From Cohnella algarum (GTDB taxonomy: Bacteria > Bacillota > Bacilli > Paenibacillales > Paenibacillaceae): a stretch of DNA of 64,000 nucleotides. Shown here one piece after another: positions 1-6,055 of the stretch. The notes under the pieces were generated by a model that was not told the origin of the DNA, searched no databases, and saw nothing but the letters and a program-made list of their open reading frames with translations. The stretch spans positions 434,001-498,000 of the forward strand of contig NZ_JAFHKM010000002.1 of the NCBI RefSeq assembly GCF_016937515.1. Reading direction: 5' to 3'. The first letter of the stretch is position 1, and each line of letters begins with the position of its first letter. The translations under genes were made by a program, and so were the position numbers.

Positions 1-167
1 AATTCCTTACACAGTTTGAACATTAACGGGGTACTCGGATTAACCCTACCGTATTCCAGGCTTTTGATGTGCTCAAAGCTTACCCCAACTAAGGTTGCTA
101 ACTCTGGTCTGGACAACCCTTTAGCGACCCTGGCAGCGATCAACTCAGTTCTTTTATGAGCACTCAT
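1..167 (-). CDS. HTH (XRE/Cro-CI family) regulator, 5' part only
   Basis: The minus strand reads MSAHKRTELIAARVAKGLSR and continues through a helix-turn-helix of Cro/CI type (PELATLVGVSFEHIKSLEYG) before leaving the window, so only about 55 codons are seen. The ATG is at 167-165, and an AGAGGTGA ribosome site lies about 11 bases upstream. It diverges from the repressor gene at 279 and shares the intergenic operator region, like the divergent repressor pairs of temperate phages and ICEs. The partner DNA sites and the C-terminal domain cannot be judged. It is too short for a length-based gene search but has a good start, ribosome site and promoter. Confidence 0.7.
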   Translation of the reverse strand, partial: MSAHKRTELIAARVAKGLSRPELATLVGVSFEHIKSLEYGRVNPSTPLMFKLCKE

Positions 168-207
168 TATAATGGGAATCACCTCTATTCGTTGTGTGCT
201 GTTTCCC

Positions 208-236
208 ATTATAAATGGTACTCAAAGTACCGTCAA
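208..236 (-). promoter_or_regulatory. Promoter with palindromic operator in its spacer
   Basis: On the minus strand TTGACG (236-231) and TATAAT (213-208) are separated by exactly 17 bases, a near-consensus sigma-A promoter for the leftward HTH gene. The perfect palindrome GGTACTCAAAGTACC (217-231) fills the spacer, and further AAGTA half sites lie at 235-240 and 244-250. A second inverted repeat (arms at 165-178 and 203-217, core TTCCCATTATAA) surrounds the leader of the leftward gene. The layout suggests repression by one of the two adjacent HTH proteins; which one is inference. Confidence 0.65.
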
Positions 237-278
237 GTATTTTAAGTACCCTTTTTTTTCGAAGTGGGAGGTATTTTT

Positions 279-710
279 GTGGAATCGCTCGGTTCGAGGA
301 TCAAAAAACTGCGTAAAGAACGGGGGTTAACGCAAGACGACATAGGCAGGCATTTGGGGATGGGACGTTCGAATGTCGGCCATATCGAGAACGGCAGAAC
401 AATCCCTACATCCGAAACTTTGGACAAGATTGCCAATATACTTGGTACCACAACAGACTATCTCCTGGGGCGTTCGAACGATCCTCATGGTAAACCGTAT
501 TACTCGCTTACAGACAAAGACGATAAAGATATCGCCAGAAAACTCGAAGCCATGATGAACGAGCTTGAATCCGATTCTGCTTTAGCGTTCATGGGCGAGC
601 CTATGGACGAAGAGGATCGGGAACTGCTCCGCATCTCTCTGGAGAACACATTACGTATGTCGAGGGAGATGGCCAAAAAGAAGTTTACTCCGAAGAAATA
701 TAGAAATTAA
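279..710 (+). CDS. XRE-family repressor, ImmR-like
   Basis: This 143-residue protein has an N-terminal Cro/CI helix-turn-helix (about residues 4-60: SRIKKLRKERGLTQDDIGRH, then GRSNVGHIENGRTIP) and a charged C-terminal tail likely used for dimerisation. The GTG at 279 is preferred to an in-frame GTG at 264 because GGGAGG (266-271) sits 7 bases before it. It is followed after 19 bases by an ImmA-type protease gene and then an integrase, the order of the immR-immA-int module of ICEBs1. By analogy it would keep the element silent and be cleaved by the protease after DNA damage or a signal; this role is inferred. Confidence 0.8.
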   Translation: MESLGSRIKKLRKERGLTQDDIGRHLGMGRSNVGHIENGRTIPTSETLDKIANILGTTTDYLLGRSNDPHGKPYYSLTDKDDKDIARKLEAMMNELESDSALAFMGEPMDEEDRELLRISLENTLRMSREMAKKKFTPKKYRN

Positions 711-729
711 CTCCGGGGGCGTCTACAAC

Positions 730-1140
730 ATGGTGAGAATAAAAGCACGAGAGCTGATGGAGACCCACGGAACCAACTCACCTATTGAAATTGCAGCGCA
801 GAGAAATATAGTGGTTCTGGTCGAAGATCTTGGCAAACATACATGGGGCTACTACACGCTAACGAATCGCATTCCGTGCATTCATATCAACAGTCGTTTG
901 GATCCTGATGACGCCCTTTTCGCAGCTGCGCATGAGCTGGGTCATCATGTTTTGCATCCCGGCATCAATACACCGTTTTTGCGCAGCAACACACTTTTAT
1001 CGGTGGACAAGATCGAACGCCAGGCAAATCGATTTGCCGTCCATCTGTTGGCCGGCGAAAATGAACCGGAACCTGGAGAAACAAAGTCGCAATTTTTGAT
1101 TCGTTGCGGCATTCACGAGATGTTCCATATTTTTTACTAA
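730..1140 (+). CDS. immA: ImmA/IrrE-family metallopeptidase
   Basis: The 136-residue protein carries the zinc motif HELGH (His68, Glu69, His72) and a downstream IERQANRFA segment whose Glu96 fits the third zinc ligand of the ImmA/IrrE family (COG2856). Members of this family cleave a cognate XRE repressor to derepress a mobile element. The gene lies 19 bases after such a repressor and before an integrase, so its likely substrate is the product of the 279 gene. It is shorter than ICEBs1 ImmA, but its end is clean. The ribosome site is a weak GGGGG stretch, and translation may be coupled to the gene before it. Confidence 0.85.
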   Translation: MVRIKARELMETHGTNSPIEIAAQRNIVVLVEDLGKHTWGYYTLTNRIPCIHINSRLDPDDALFAAAHELGHHVLHPGINTPFLRSNTLLSVDKIERQANRFAVHLLAGENEPEPGETKSQFLIRCGIHEMFHIFY

Positions 1141-1221
1141 CCTTCGCGTTTTCCAGCCGTAAGGCTGTTTAAATATATCTTTATATCGAACATATGTTCC
1201 ATAGAGGAGGTTTTTGCACCA

Positions 1222-2505
1222 ATGAAAGGAAGCATCGAGAAACGCGGAGAAGCAAGTTGGCGGCTGACCGTCGATGTCGGCACGTTACCGGATGGCTCTC
1301 GCGATCGTCGACGCAAAACCATTACCGTTGAGGACAAGGCTCTTCTCAAAACGACGAAGAAGCTCAAAGATTACCTGGACGAGCAACTCGCTGATTTTAA
1401 GCGGGAAATTGAGTCGGGAGAGTATCTCAAACCGCAGAAGATGACATTTTCAGAATTCGTTGAGAACGAATGGAAACCGAAATACGCCCAGGACGAGGAT
1501 AATTTGTCACCGAGCTCGTACGAAATATATTGCGGTCATCTGAAAAATCATATCCTGCCTCGAATCGGACACTTTGAAATTCAAACCATCAACACAATGA
1601 AGCTCGTTAACATGATGAGCGATATCAAAAAAGCCGGAAGCCGTAAAGACGGCAAGGAAAAACCACTATCTCCCGGGACAGTCCGTTACATCCATAGGGT
1701 AGCCAAGAACGTATTTAGCCGCGCGGCTGAATGGGGGCTCATAAAAGAAAACCCGATGAACGGCGTACAGAAACCGAGTGAAAATCAAGGGGCTGAGAGA
1801 TTTTACGACGAGGATGAGACCCAAAATGTGATCAACAAAATTTATAGTCACCTGCCGCTAAAGTGGCGTTTATATTTTGTGGGCGCCATTGTCGGAGGAT
1901 TTAGGCGCGGAGAGCTGACCGCTTTACAATGGCCCGATGTGCTCTTAGATCAGAATGCTATTCGGGTTGCAGTAAGCATTTCAATCATGCGTAAAGGCAT
2001 CGCTCACGTTAGCGGCCCGAAGACGGAAGGCTCGAAAGCCATTGTCGATATGCCTGAGTGGTACATGAACGAACTTAGAGCGTATCGAGCGATTTGGGAA
2101 AAAGAGCGTGAAGAAGTCGGCGACAAGTGGAAAGGCGAAGACAATGAATTTGTTTTCCACGCTGGATTCGGGAAACCATTTTATTTTACGCACCCCACGA
2201 AGAAATGGCGGGATTTTTGTGAGAAGCACGGGCTGAAATACGTAAATCTGCACGGCTTACGCCACACGACGGCAACAGTCTTGCTGGAAAATGAAACGGA
2301 CATGAAGGTCATTCAACAACGTCTTCGCCATACTCAGCATTCCACGACTACGGGATTGTATGCGCACGTAACCAAAAAAGTGAGCCGCGTCGCCGCCAGT
2401 AAGTTCGACAAATTCAATCCGCTGGCCACCCAAGAGGATACGAACTTTGTCCCCAATTCGTCCCCAACGGCCTCTGAGGAGCACTCTTCCCTTCCGCTCC
2501 AGTAA
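1222..2505 (+). CDS. int: Site-specific tyrosine recombinase (integrase)
   Basis: This is a 427-residue phage/ICE-type integrase. It has an N-terminal arm-binding AP2-like segment (about 1-57), a SAM-like core-binding domain (about 75-170) and a C-terminal catalytic domain. Visible catalytic residues are Arg228 (FRRGEL), His344 and Arg347 (HGLRHT), and Tyr380 (TTGLYAHV). A strong GAGGAGG ribosome site precedes the ATG. The gene ends 54 bases from the 3' end of a tRNA-Leu gene that points toward it, so the tRNA 3' end is the likely attachment site. It should catalyse integration and, with an excisionase outside the window, excision of the element. Confidence 0.92.
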   Translation: MKGSIEKRGEASWRLTVDVGTLPDGSRDRRRKTITVEDKALLKTTKKLKDYLDEQLADFKREIESGEYLKPQKMTFSEFVENEWKPKYAQDEDNLSPSSYEIYCGHLKNHILPRIGHFEIQTINTMKLVNMMSDIKKAGSRKDGKEKPLSPGTVRYIHRVAKNVFSRAAEWGLIKENPMNGVQKPSENQGAERFYDEDETQNVINKIYSHLPLKWRLYFVGAIVGGFRRGELTALQWPDVLLDQNAIRVAVSISIMRKGIAHVSGPKTEGSKAIVDMPEWYMNELRAYRAIWEKEREEVGDKWKGEDNEFVFHAGFGKPFYFTHPTKKWRDFCEKHGLKYVNLHGLRHTTATVLLENETDMKVIQQRLRHTQHSTTTGLYAHVTKKVSRVAASKFDKFNPLATQEDTNFVPNSSPTASEEHSSLPLQ

Positions 2506-2558
2506 AATGACAAAAATAAAAATCCCTTATGTATCAAGGGATTTCATCGATTTAAGTA

Positions 2559-2643
2559 TGGTGCGGTCGGCGGGATTCGAACCCGCACGCTTTGTGGGCG
2601 CTACCCCTCAAGATAGTGTGTCTGCCAGTTCCACCACGACCGC
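2559..2643 (-). tRNA. tRNA-Leu (GAG), anticodon arm one base short
   Basis: The acceptor arms GCGGTCG and CGACCGC pair fully, discriminator A and CCA are encoded, the T arm GGGTTCGAATCCC is normal, and there is a long class II variable region. The anticodon region reads CTATC-TTGAGG-GGTAG, which leaves a 6-base loop instead of 7 (or a 4-bp stem with an 8-base loop). One G appears to be missing from the run at 2604-2607. GAG is the natural reading by comparison with leucine tRNAs. This may be a sequence error or a damaged tRNA at the integration site. Confidence 0.8.
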
Positions 2644-2703
2644 ACGTTATAAAGTTGTTGTCGTCCGAAGCGCATGCCTTCCGCGATTCGAATCATATCG
2701 AAC

Positions 2704-2779
2704 TGGTGAGCCATGAAGGACTCGAACCTTCGACACCCTGATTAAAAGTCAGGTGCTCTACCAACTGAGCTAATGGCTC
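2704..2779 (-). tRNA. tRNA-Lys (TTT)
   Basis: A standard cloverleaf with paired acceptor arms ATGGCTC and GAGCCAT, anticodon stem-loop CCTGA-CTTTTAA-TCAGG giving anticodon TTT, a GTTCGA T loop, and an encoded CCA (2704-2706). It lies between tRNA-Leu and tRNA-Glu on the same strand. Confidence 0.95.
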
Positions 2780-2782
2780 GCA

Positions 2783-2857
2783 TGGTGACCCGTAGGGGAT
2801 TCGAACCCCTGTTACCTCCGTGAAAGGGAGGTGTCTTAACCCCTTGACCAACGGGCC
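2783..2857 (-). tRNA. tRNA-Glu (TTC)
   Basis: The acceptor arms GGCCCGT and ACGGGTC pair with one G-U. The anticodon stem-loop CCTCC-CTTTCAC-GGAGG gives anticodon TTC, and CCA is encoded (2783-2785). It is the first gene of the minus-strand cluster Glu-Lys-Leu; no clear promoter could be picked out upstream. Confidence 0.95.
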
Positions 2858-3003
2858 GGATATCACTCGAAGCGTCCGCTTACCAGCAGCCCTTTCAGAC
2901 GACAAAAATGATTATATCCGAATCCCGCGTGGATAGCAAGCCTTTTAGCCAAACTTTTTTTTGGTTATTAATATGCTACCTGATGTCAAAAGGAGGGGTC
3001 GAA

Positions 3004-3945
3004 ATGGCGAAGATGATCTTATACGATACCCGGTCCCAATCCGCCCGGGAGACGCAGATACGCATGCCGGAAGAAGGCGAGGTGGCATGGATCCCGCTGA
3101 TCGGAAAAGCGCACGGGGAAACGGAACGGATATTGACCGACGTTTTCCGCTGCCACCCGCTGCTCGTCGAGGATTGCGTCGCCAAAAACCAGCGTCCGAA
3201 GCTCGATCGGTACGAAAATCACCTGCTGCTTACCTTTTTTCATATCCGTCGCGATTTGTCCCTTGTCGAGATGGAACACGTCATCGGTCCTAACTACGTC
3301 ATTACCGTCTGCGCCGACGAGGTGGACTCGATCGCGGAAGCCGCGGCCGATTTTAAACGGAACGAACTGAGGCACATGGAATTCAGCGGCGCCATCCTGT
3401 ACCGGCTGCTCGACAAGTGCGTGGACGATTACATCATCGTATCGGACAAGATCGACGATAAGATCGAAAAATACGAGCAGGCCATCATCGTCAATCCCCA
3501 TGTCAAAATCTCGGGCGAGGTATTCCGGTTAAAGCGCCGGCTGCACACGTTAAGACGCATCCTTTTCGACGAAAGAAACGCGATCGGCGAGCTCAGCCAT
3601 CAGCGTTTCCCCTACAGCCGCAAGGAGGCGGACGTTTATTTTACCGACATCCACGATCATATTTCGCAGGTGCTCGACTCCATCGATTCGTTCCGGGATT
3701 CGCTGACCGGGCTGCTCGATTTGCAGGTGAATATGAAATCCGACCGGATGAACGAAATCATCAAAACGCTCACGATCGTCAGCTCGATTTTTTTGCCGCT
3801 TACGTTCGTCGTCGGGCTGTACGGGATGAACTTCCGGTATATGCCGGAGTTGGACTGGCCTTACGCGTATCCGCTGCTGCTCGTCATCATGATCATTATT
3901 GCAGGTTCGCTGTGGTTTTATTACAAAAAGAAAAAGTGGCTTTAA
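3004..3945 (+). CDS. corA: CorA-family magnesium/divalent cation channel
   Basis: A 313-residue CorA protein. It has a long soluble N-terminal domain with coiled-coil character, then two C-terminal membrane helices separated by the hallmark YGMNF loop (ion selectivity) and a basic KKKKWL end. It would form a pentameric inner-membrane Mg2+ channel. The ATG at 3004 is chosen over an upstream in-frame start because AAGGAGGGG lies directly before it. It stands alone between two tRNA clusters and faces away from both. No Mg2+ riboswitch was recognised in the short leader. Confidence 0.93.
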   Translation: MAKMILYDTRSQSARETQIRMPEEGEVAWIPLIGKAHGETERILTDVFRCHPLLVEDCVAKNQRPKLDRYENHLLLTFFHIRRDLSLVEMEHVIGPNYVITVCADEVDSIAEAAADFKRNELRHMEFSGAILYRLLDKCVDDYIIVSDKIDDKIEKYEQAIIVNPHVKISGEVFRLKRRLHTLRRILFDERNAIGELSHQRFPYSRKEADVYFTDIHDHISQVLDSIDSFRDSLTGLLDLQVNMKSDRMNEIIKTLTIVSSIFLPLTFVVGLYGMNFRYMPELDWPYAYPLLLVIMIIIAGSLWFYYKKKKWL

Positions 3946-4059
3946 GCCGCCGGCAAGTAAAACGGTTTAGACGGGGGTTGAACTGCGAGGCGAGCGCAGG
4001 CTGCGGTAAGGTGCAGGCGGCGAGGGCTTGGGACATCTGGCGAGGGCATTCGAGGCTCG

Positions 4060-4255
4060 GCGGGGCTTCGTTGGATTTTGTCCAATCAAAAAACGGCTTT
4101 AACGCAAAGTTCGCTGGCTCCGTTGGATTTTGTCCAATCGAGCGAGACCGCTTTCGCCCTTTTCAGCCGAAATGGCCGTTTCTCGTTGGATAAAATCCAC
4201 TCTAGCTCCGCTTCCCCCCGTTTTTAGCTCCGTCCGTTGGATAAAATCCAACACA
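4060..4255. repeat. Cluster of four short palindromic repeats
   Basis: The gene-free stretch 3946-4348 holds four copies of a 15-bp near-palindrome: TTGGATTTTGTCCAA at 4071-4085 and 4123-4137, TTGGATAAAATCCA at 4186-4199 (last base differing), and TTGGATAAAATCCAA at 4237-4251. Copy spacings are 52, 63 and 51 bases, and each is preceded by a short CGTT or CTCG-like flank. No open frame with gene features runs through them. They could be protein-binding sites, mobile mini-elements or RNA hairpins. Confidence 0.7.
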
Positions 4256-4284
4256 GGCTTCATGGCGCTCTCCTTCGCAAAACG

Positions 4285-4318
4285 AAAAAAAAGCCCGACC
4301 GGACATCCGGCCAGACCT
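4285..4318 (-). terminator. Terminator of the tRNA-Asn/tRNA-Ser transcript
   Basis: Read on the minus strand, GGCCGGA and TCCGGTC form a GC-rich hairpin followed by eight T residues (A run at 4285-4292 on the plus strand). It lies just downstream of tRNA-Ser. Confidence 0.7.
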
Positions 4319-4348
4319 TTATGTACGTGTCGCCAATCAAAATTACGA

Positions 4349-4437
4349 TGGCGGAGAGAGAGGGATTCGAACCCTCGCGGCTGTTACACCCTAACGCTTT
4401 AGCAAAGCGCCCCCTTCGGCCTCTTGGGTACCTCTCC
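4349..4437 (-). tRNA. tRNA-Ser (GCT)
   Basis: A class II tRNA of 89 bases with a long variable arm. The acceptor arms GGAGAGG and TCTCTCC pair with one G-U, the anticodon loop TTGCTAA gives GCT, and CCA is encoded (4349-4351). It is cotranscribed with tRNA-Asn immediately upstream. Confidence 0.95.
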
Positions 4438-4440
4438 GTA

Positions 4441-4516
4441 TGGCTCCCCGAACAGGACTCGAACCTGTGACAACTCGATTAACAGTCGAGTGCTCTACCG
4501 ACTGAGCTATCAGGGA
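4441..4516 (-). tRNA. tRNA-Asn (GTT)
   Basis: The acceptor arms TCCCTGA and TCGGGGA pair with one G-U, the anticodon stem-loop CTCGA-CTGTTAA-TCGAG gives GTT, and CCA is encoded (4441-4443). It lies three bases before tRNA-Ser on the minus strand. Confidence 0.95.
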
Positions 4517-4565
4517 ATATGATTTGATTTAGAGCGAAGCTCTCGAAGCGACATGAATTAATTTA

Positions 4566-5069
4566 TCATGGTTCGAGGAGGAAGTCAAGCGGTTTTTCGA
4601 ATGAATTTTTTTGCTCGGCTTCCACCAGCTTCAGCATCCCCCGGCACCGCCCGCACGCGTATTTGCGCGGGTCGGTTTTGCGCTTGCGCGGATAGGTCAT
4701 GCCGCACGAACGGCAAACAAGCAAATATTTGATCGGCAGGGTTCTTCGCGCCCCCGGCAGCGTTTTGCAATATAGCGTCGCGCCGACTTTGGCGAGCAGC
4801 GCTTTAAATTCCGGATCCCGATGCCGGTATCCCCGCCCCGCCAAATGCAAATGGTAATGGCAAAGCTCATGCTTGATGATGCGTTCGGTTTCCTCGCTTC
4901 CGTGCACCGCGAGCTGGCGGGGGCTGATCTCGATGTTATGGCTTTTCAAAAAGTAACGTCCGCCGGTTGTCCGCAGCCTCCCGTTAAATGTCGCTTTATG
5001 CTTGAAGGGAAGCCCGAACGCGCTTAGCGACACGCTCTCCACCCAAGCCTGCAGTTCCGCGTCGGTCAT
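4566..5069 (-). CDS. sprT: SprT-like zinc metalloprotein
   Basis: A 167-residue SprT-family protein (COG3091). The zinc/protease motif HELCH lies at residues 67-71 (His67, Glu68, His71), and a C-terminal zinc ribbon is formed by CRSCG and CGRCR. It resembles B. subtilis YdcK. Eukaryotic relatives such as Spartan cleave DNA-crosslinked proteins; the role of bacterial members is not established. The ATG at 5069 has GAGGAGA just upstream. It diverges from the gene at 5217. Confidence 0.88.
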   Translation of the reverse strand: MTDAELQAWVESVSLSAFGLPFKHKATFNGRLRTTGGRYFLKSHNIEISPRQLAVHGSEETERIIKHELCHYHLHLAGRGYRHRDPEFKALLAKVGATLYCKTLPGARRTLPIKYLLVCRSCGMTYPRKRKTDPRKYACGRCRGMLKLVEAEQKNSFEKPLDFLLEP

Positions 5070-5147
5070 GCGTTCTCCTCGTTTCCGTAACGTCTCGGGC
5101 CCGCGCGATCGAGGCGCGTCGCGACCCGCCCGTGCTGCCCAAACTAC

Positions 5148-5177
5148 TTGAATTGTAGCCTCTTCTTGGGCTACACT
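5148..5177 (+). promoter_or_regulatory. Candidate sigma-A promoter
   Basis: TTGAAT (5148-5153) and TACACT (5172-5177) are separated by 18 bases, about 40 bases before the start of the 5217 gene. This is a motif match only. Confidence 0.4.
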
Positions 5178-5216
5178 GTCAAGTAGAAATTGCCCGAGGG
5201 GAGAACCGCAAACGCC

Positions 5217-5573
5217 ATGTCCAAGATGTCCTACGTCCTGCTGCAGCGGAAAGACGGGAGCCTGCTTTTTGTCGAGATGCCGGCTTCTCACGCCTATCAA
5301 TTGAGCGCATTGAATTTGCGGTTGCACAAGGAGCTGTCCAAGCTGACCGCCGACAACGTTCCCGAGCTGCCCGCAGCCGTGGCCGAATGCTCCGGTCTCG
5401 AGCTGCTGGACGAACAAACGGCCCCCGTAAGCGGCTTGCGCTATATCGACGAATTGGAGCGAACGTTCGCCGCGATTCGCGAATCGGCGTACCCGCTCGT
5501 TTCGCTGCTGACCGAAATTCGCGCCCTTCAGGCTCAACTCGAGCAATGGTACGAGGAGGAAGAGCTGCTTTGA
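5217..5573 (+). CDS. Hypothetical protein, 118 aa
   Basis: No family was recognised. The predicted protein (MSKMSYVLLQRKDGSLLFVE...) is soluble, with a beta-like N-terminus and a long acidic helical C-terminal half rich in Leu, Glu and Arg that could form a coiled coil (ending LEQWYEEEELL). The ATG at 5217 is preferred because GAGGGGAG lies at 5196-5203; an in-frame ATG at 5190 precedes that site. It is divergent from sprT and lies upstream of cmpA, separated from it by about 160 bases. Codon use matches the neighbours, so it is probably a real chromosomal gene. Confidence 0.6.
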   Translation: MSKMSYVLLQRKDGSLLFVEMPASHAYQLSALNLRLHKELSKLTADNVPELPAAVAECSGLELLDEQTAPVSGLRYIDELERTFAAIRESAYPLVSLLTEIRALQAQLEQWYEEEELL

Positions 5574-5735
5574 TGAAAGCGGCTTAAGCGCCCCCGAAGC
5601 CGGCAGCCCGTTGCCGGCAGCCCCGAGCCTCTGCCTTGCGACCCGTTTCGCCCGGCTCGCCGCATCGGACCTGCACGACATTTGCCCCGCTCCCATATGC
5701 TATTAACACAGCATGACGGGAGGAGGTCGGCAGCG

Positions 5736-5879
5736 ATGCCGCAATGGCTGTGCAATCAGCTCATGCGAGCGTACCTGAAAAAGGACCGCAGGCAAATTAA
5801 AATGCTGAACGACTGCTGGTTTTTCTACCAGCGGCAAACGCCGTCGCAACAGACGACGGCCACGCGTTCCCAGCACTGA
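5736..5879 (+). CDS. cmpA: Cortex morphogenetic protein CmpA
   Basis: This 47-residue protein begins MPQWLCNQLMRAYLKKDRRQ and continues IKMLNDCWFFYQ. It matches the CmpA pattern of spore formers (MPxWLxxQ...FLEKDxxQIKLLNxCWFYY). In B. subtilis CmpA is made in the mother cell and works with ClpXP in a quality-control step that couples coat assembly (SpoIVA) to cortex synthesis. The start at 5736 has GGGAGGAGG 9 bases upstream; an in-frame start at 5682 has none. The C-terminal tail is about ten residues longer than in Bacillus. It is good evidence that the organism forms endospores. Confidence 0.85.
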   Translation: MPQWLCNQLMRAYLKKDRRQIKMLNDCWFFYQRQTPSQQTTATRSQH

Positions 5880-5960
5880 GCGTAGCGTCTTCTGCGAACG
5901 GAACCCGCTCGGAAGCCTAGCAGCTGCAAGGTCCGCCGCCCGGCGCGGGCCCCGACGATA

Positions 5961-6010
5961 AAGGCCGCCCGCATCCCTTGAGCGATAACTCGCGGGATGC
6001 GGGCGGCCTT
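5961..6010. terminator. Bidirectional terminator between cmpA and tex
   Basis: The 17-base arms at 5961-5977 and 5994-6010 (AAGGCCGCCCGCATCCC and its complement) are perfectly paired around a 16-base loop, with T-rich ends on both sides. It serves the convergent cmpA and tex genes. Confidence 0.85.
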
Positions 6011-6055
6011 TTGACCGTTGTCGGGAGAACCCGAGTGAGCGAAGTTCCCGCTCTC

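Larger units (their letters stand above)
1..2561. mobile_element. End of an ICE/prophage integrated at tRNA-Leu (partial)
   Basis: Divergent HTH repressors, an ImmA-type protease and an integrase adjoin the 3' end of tRNA-Leu. ICEBs1 has the same immR-immA-int order and also uses a tRNA-Leu site, so an ICEBs1-like element is the best comparison; a prophage is the alternative. These genes have lower GC than the chromosomal genes to the right. The rest of the element and the second attachment site lie to the left of the window, so the direct repeat cannot be confirmed here. Confidence 0.65.
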
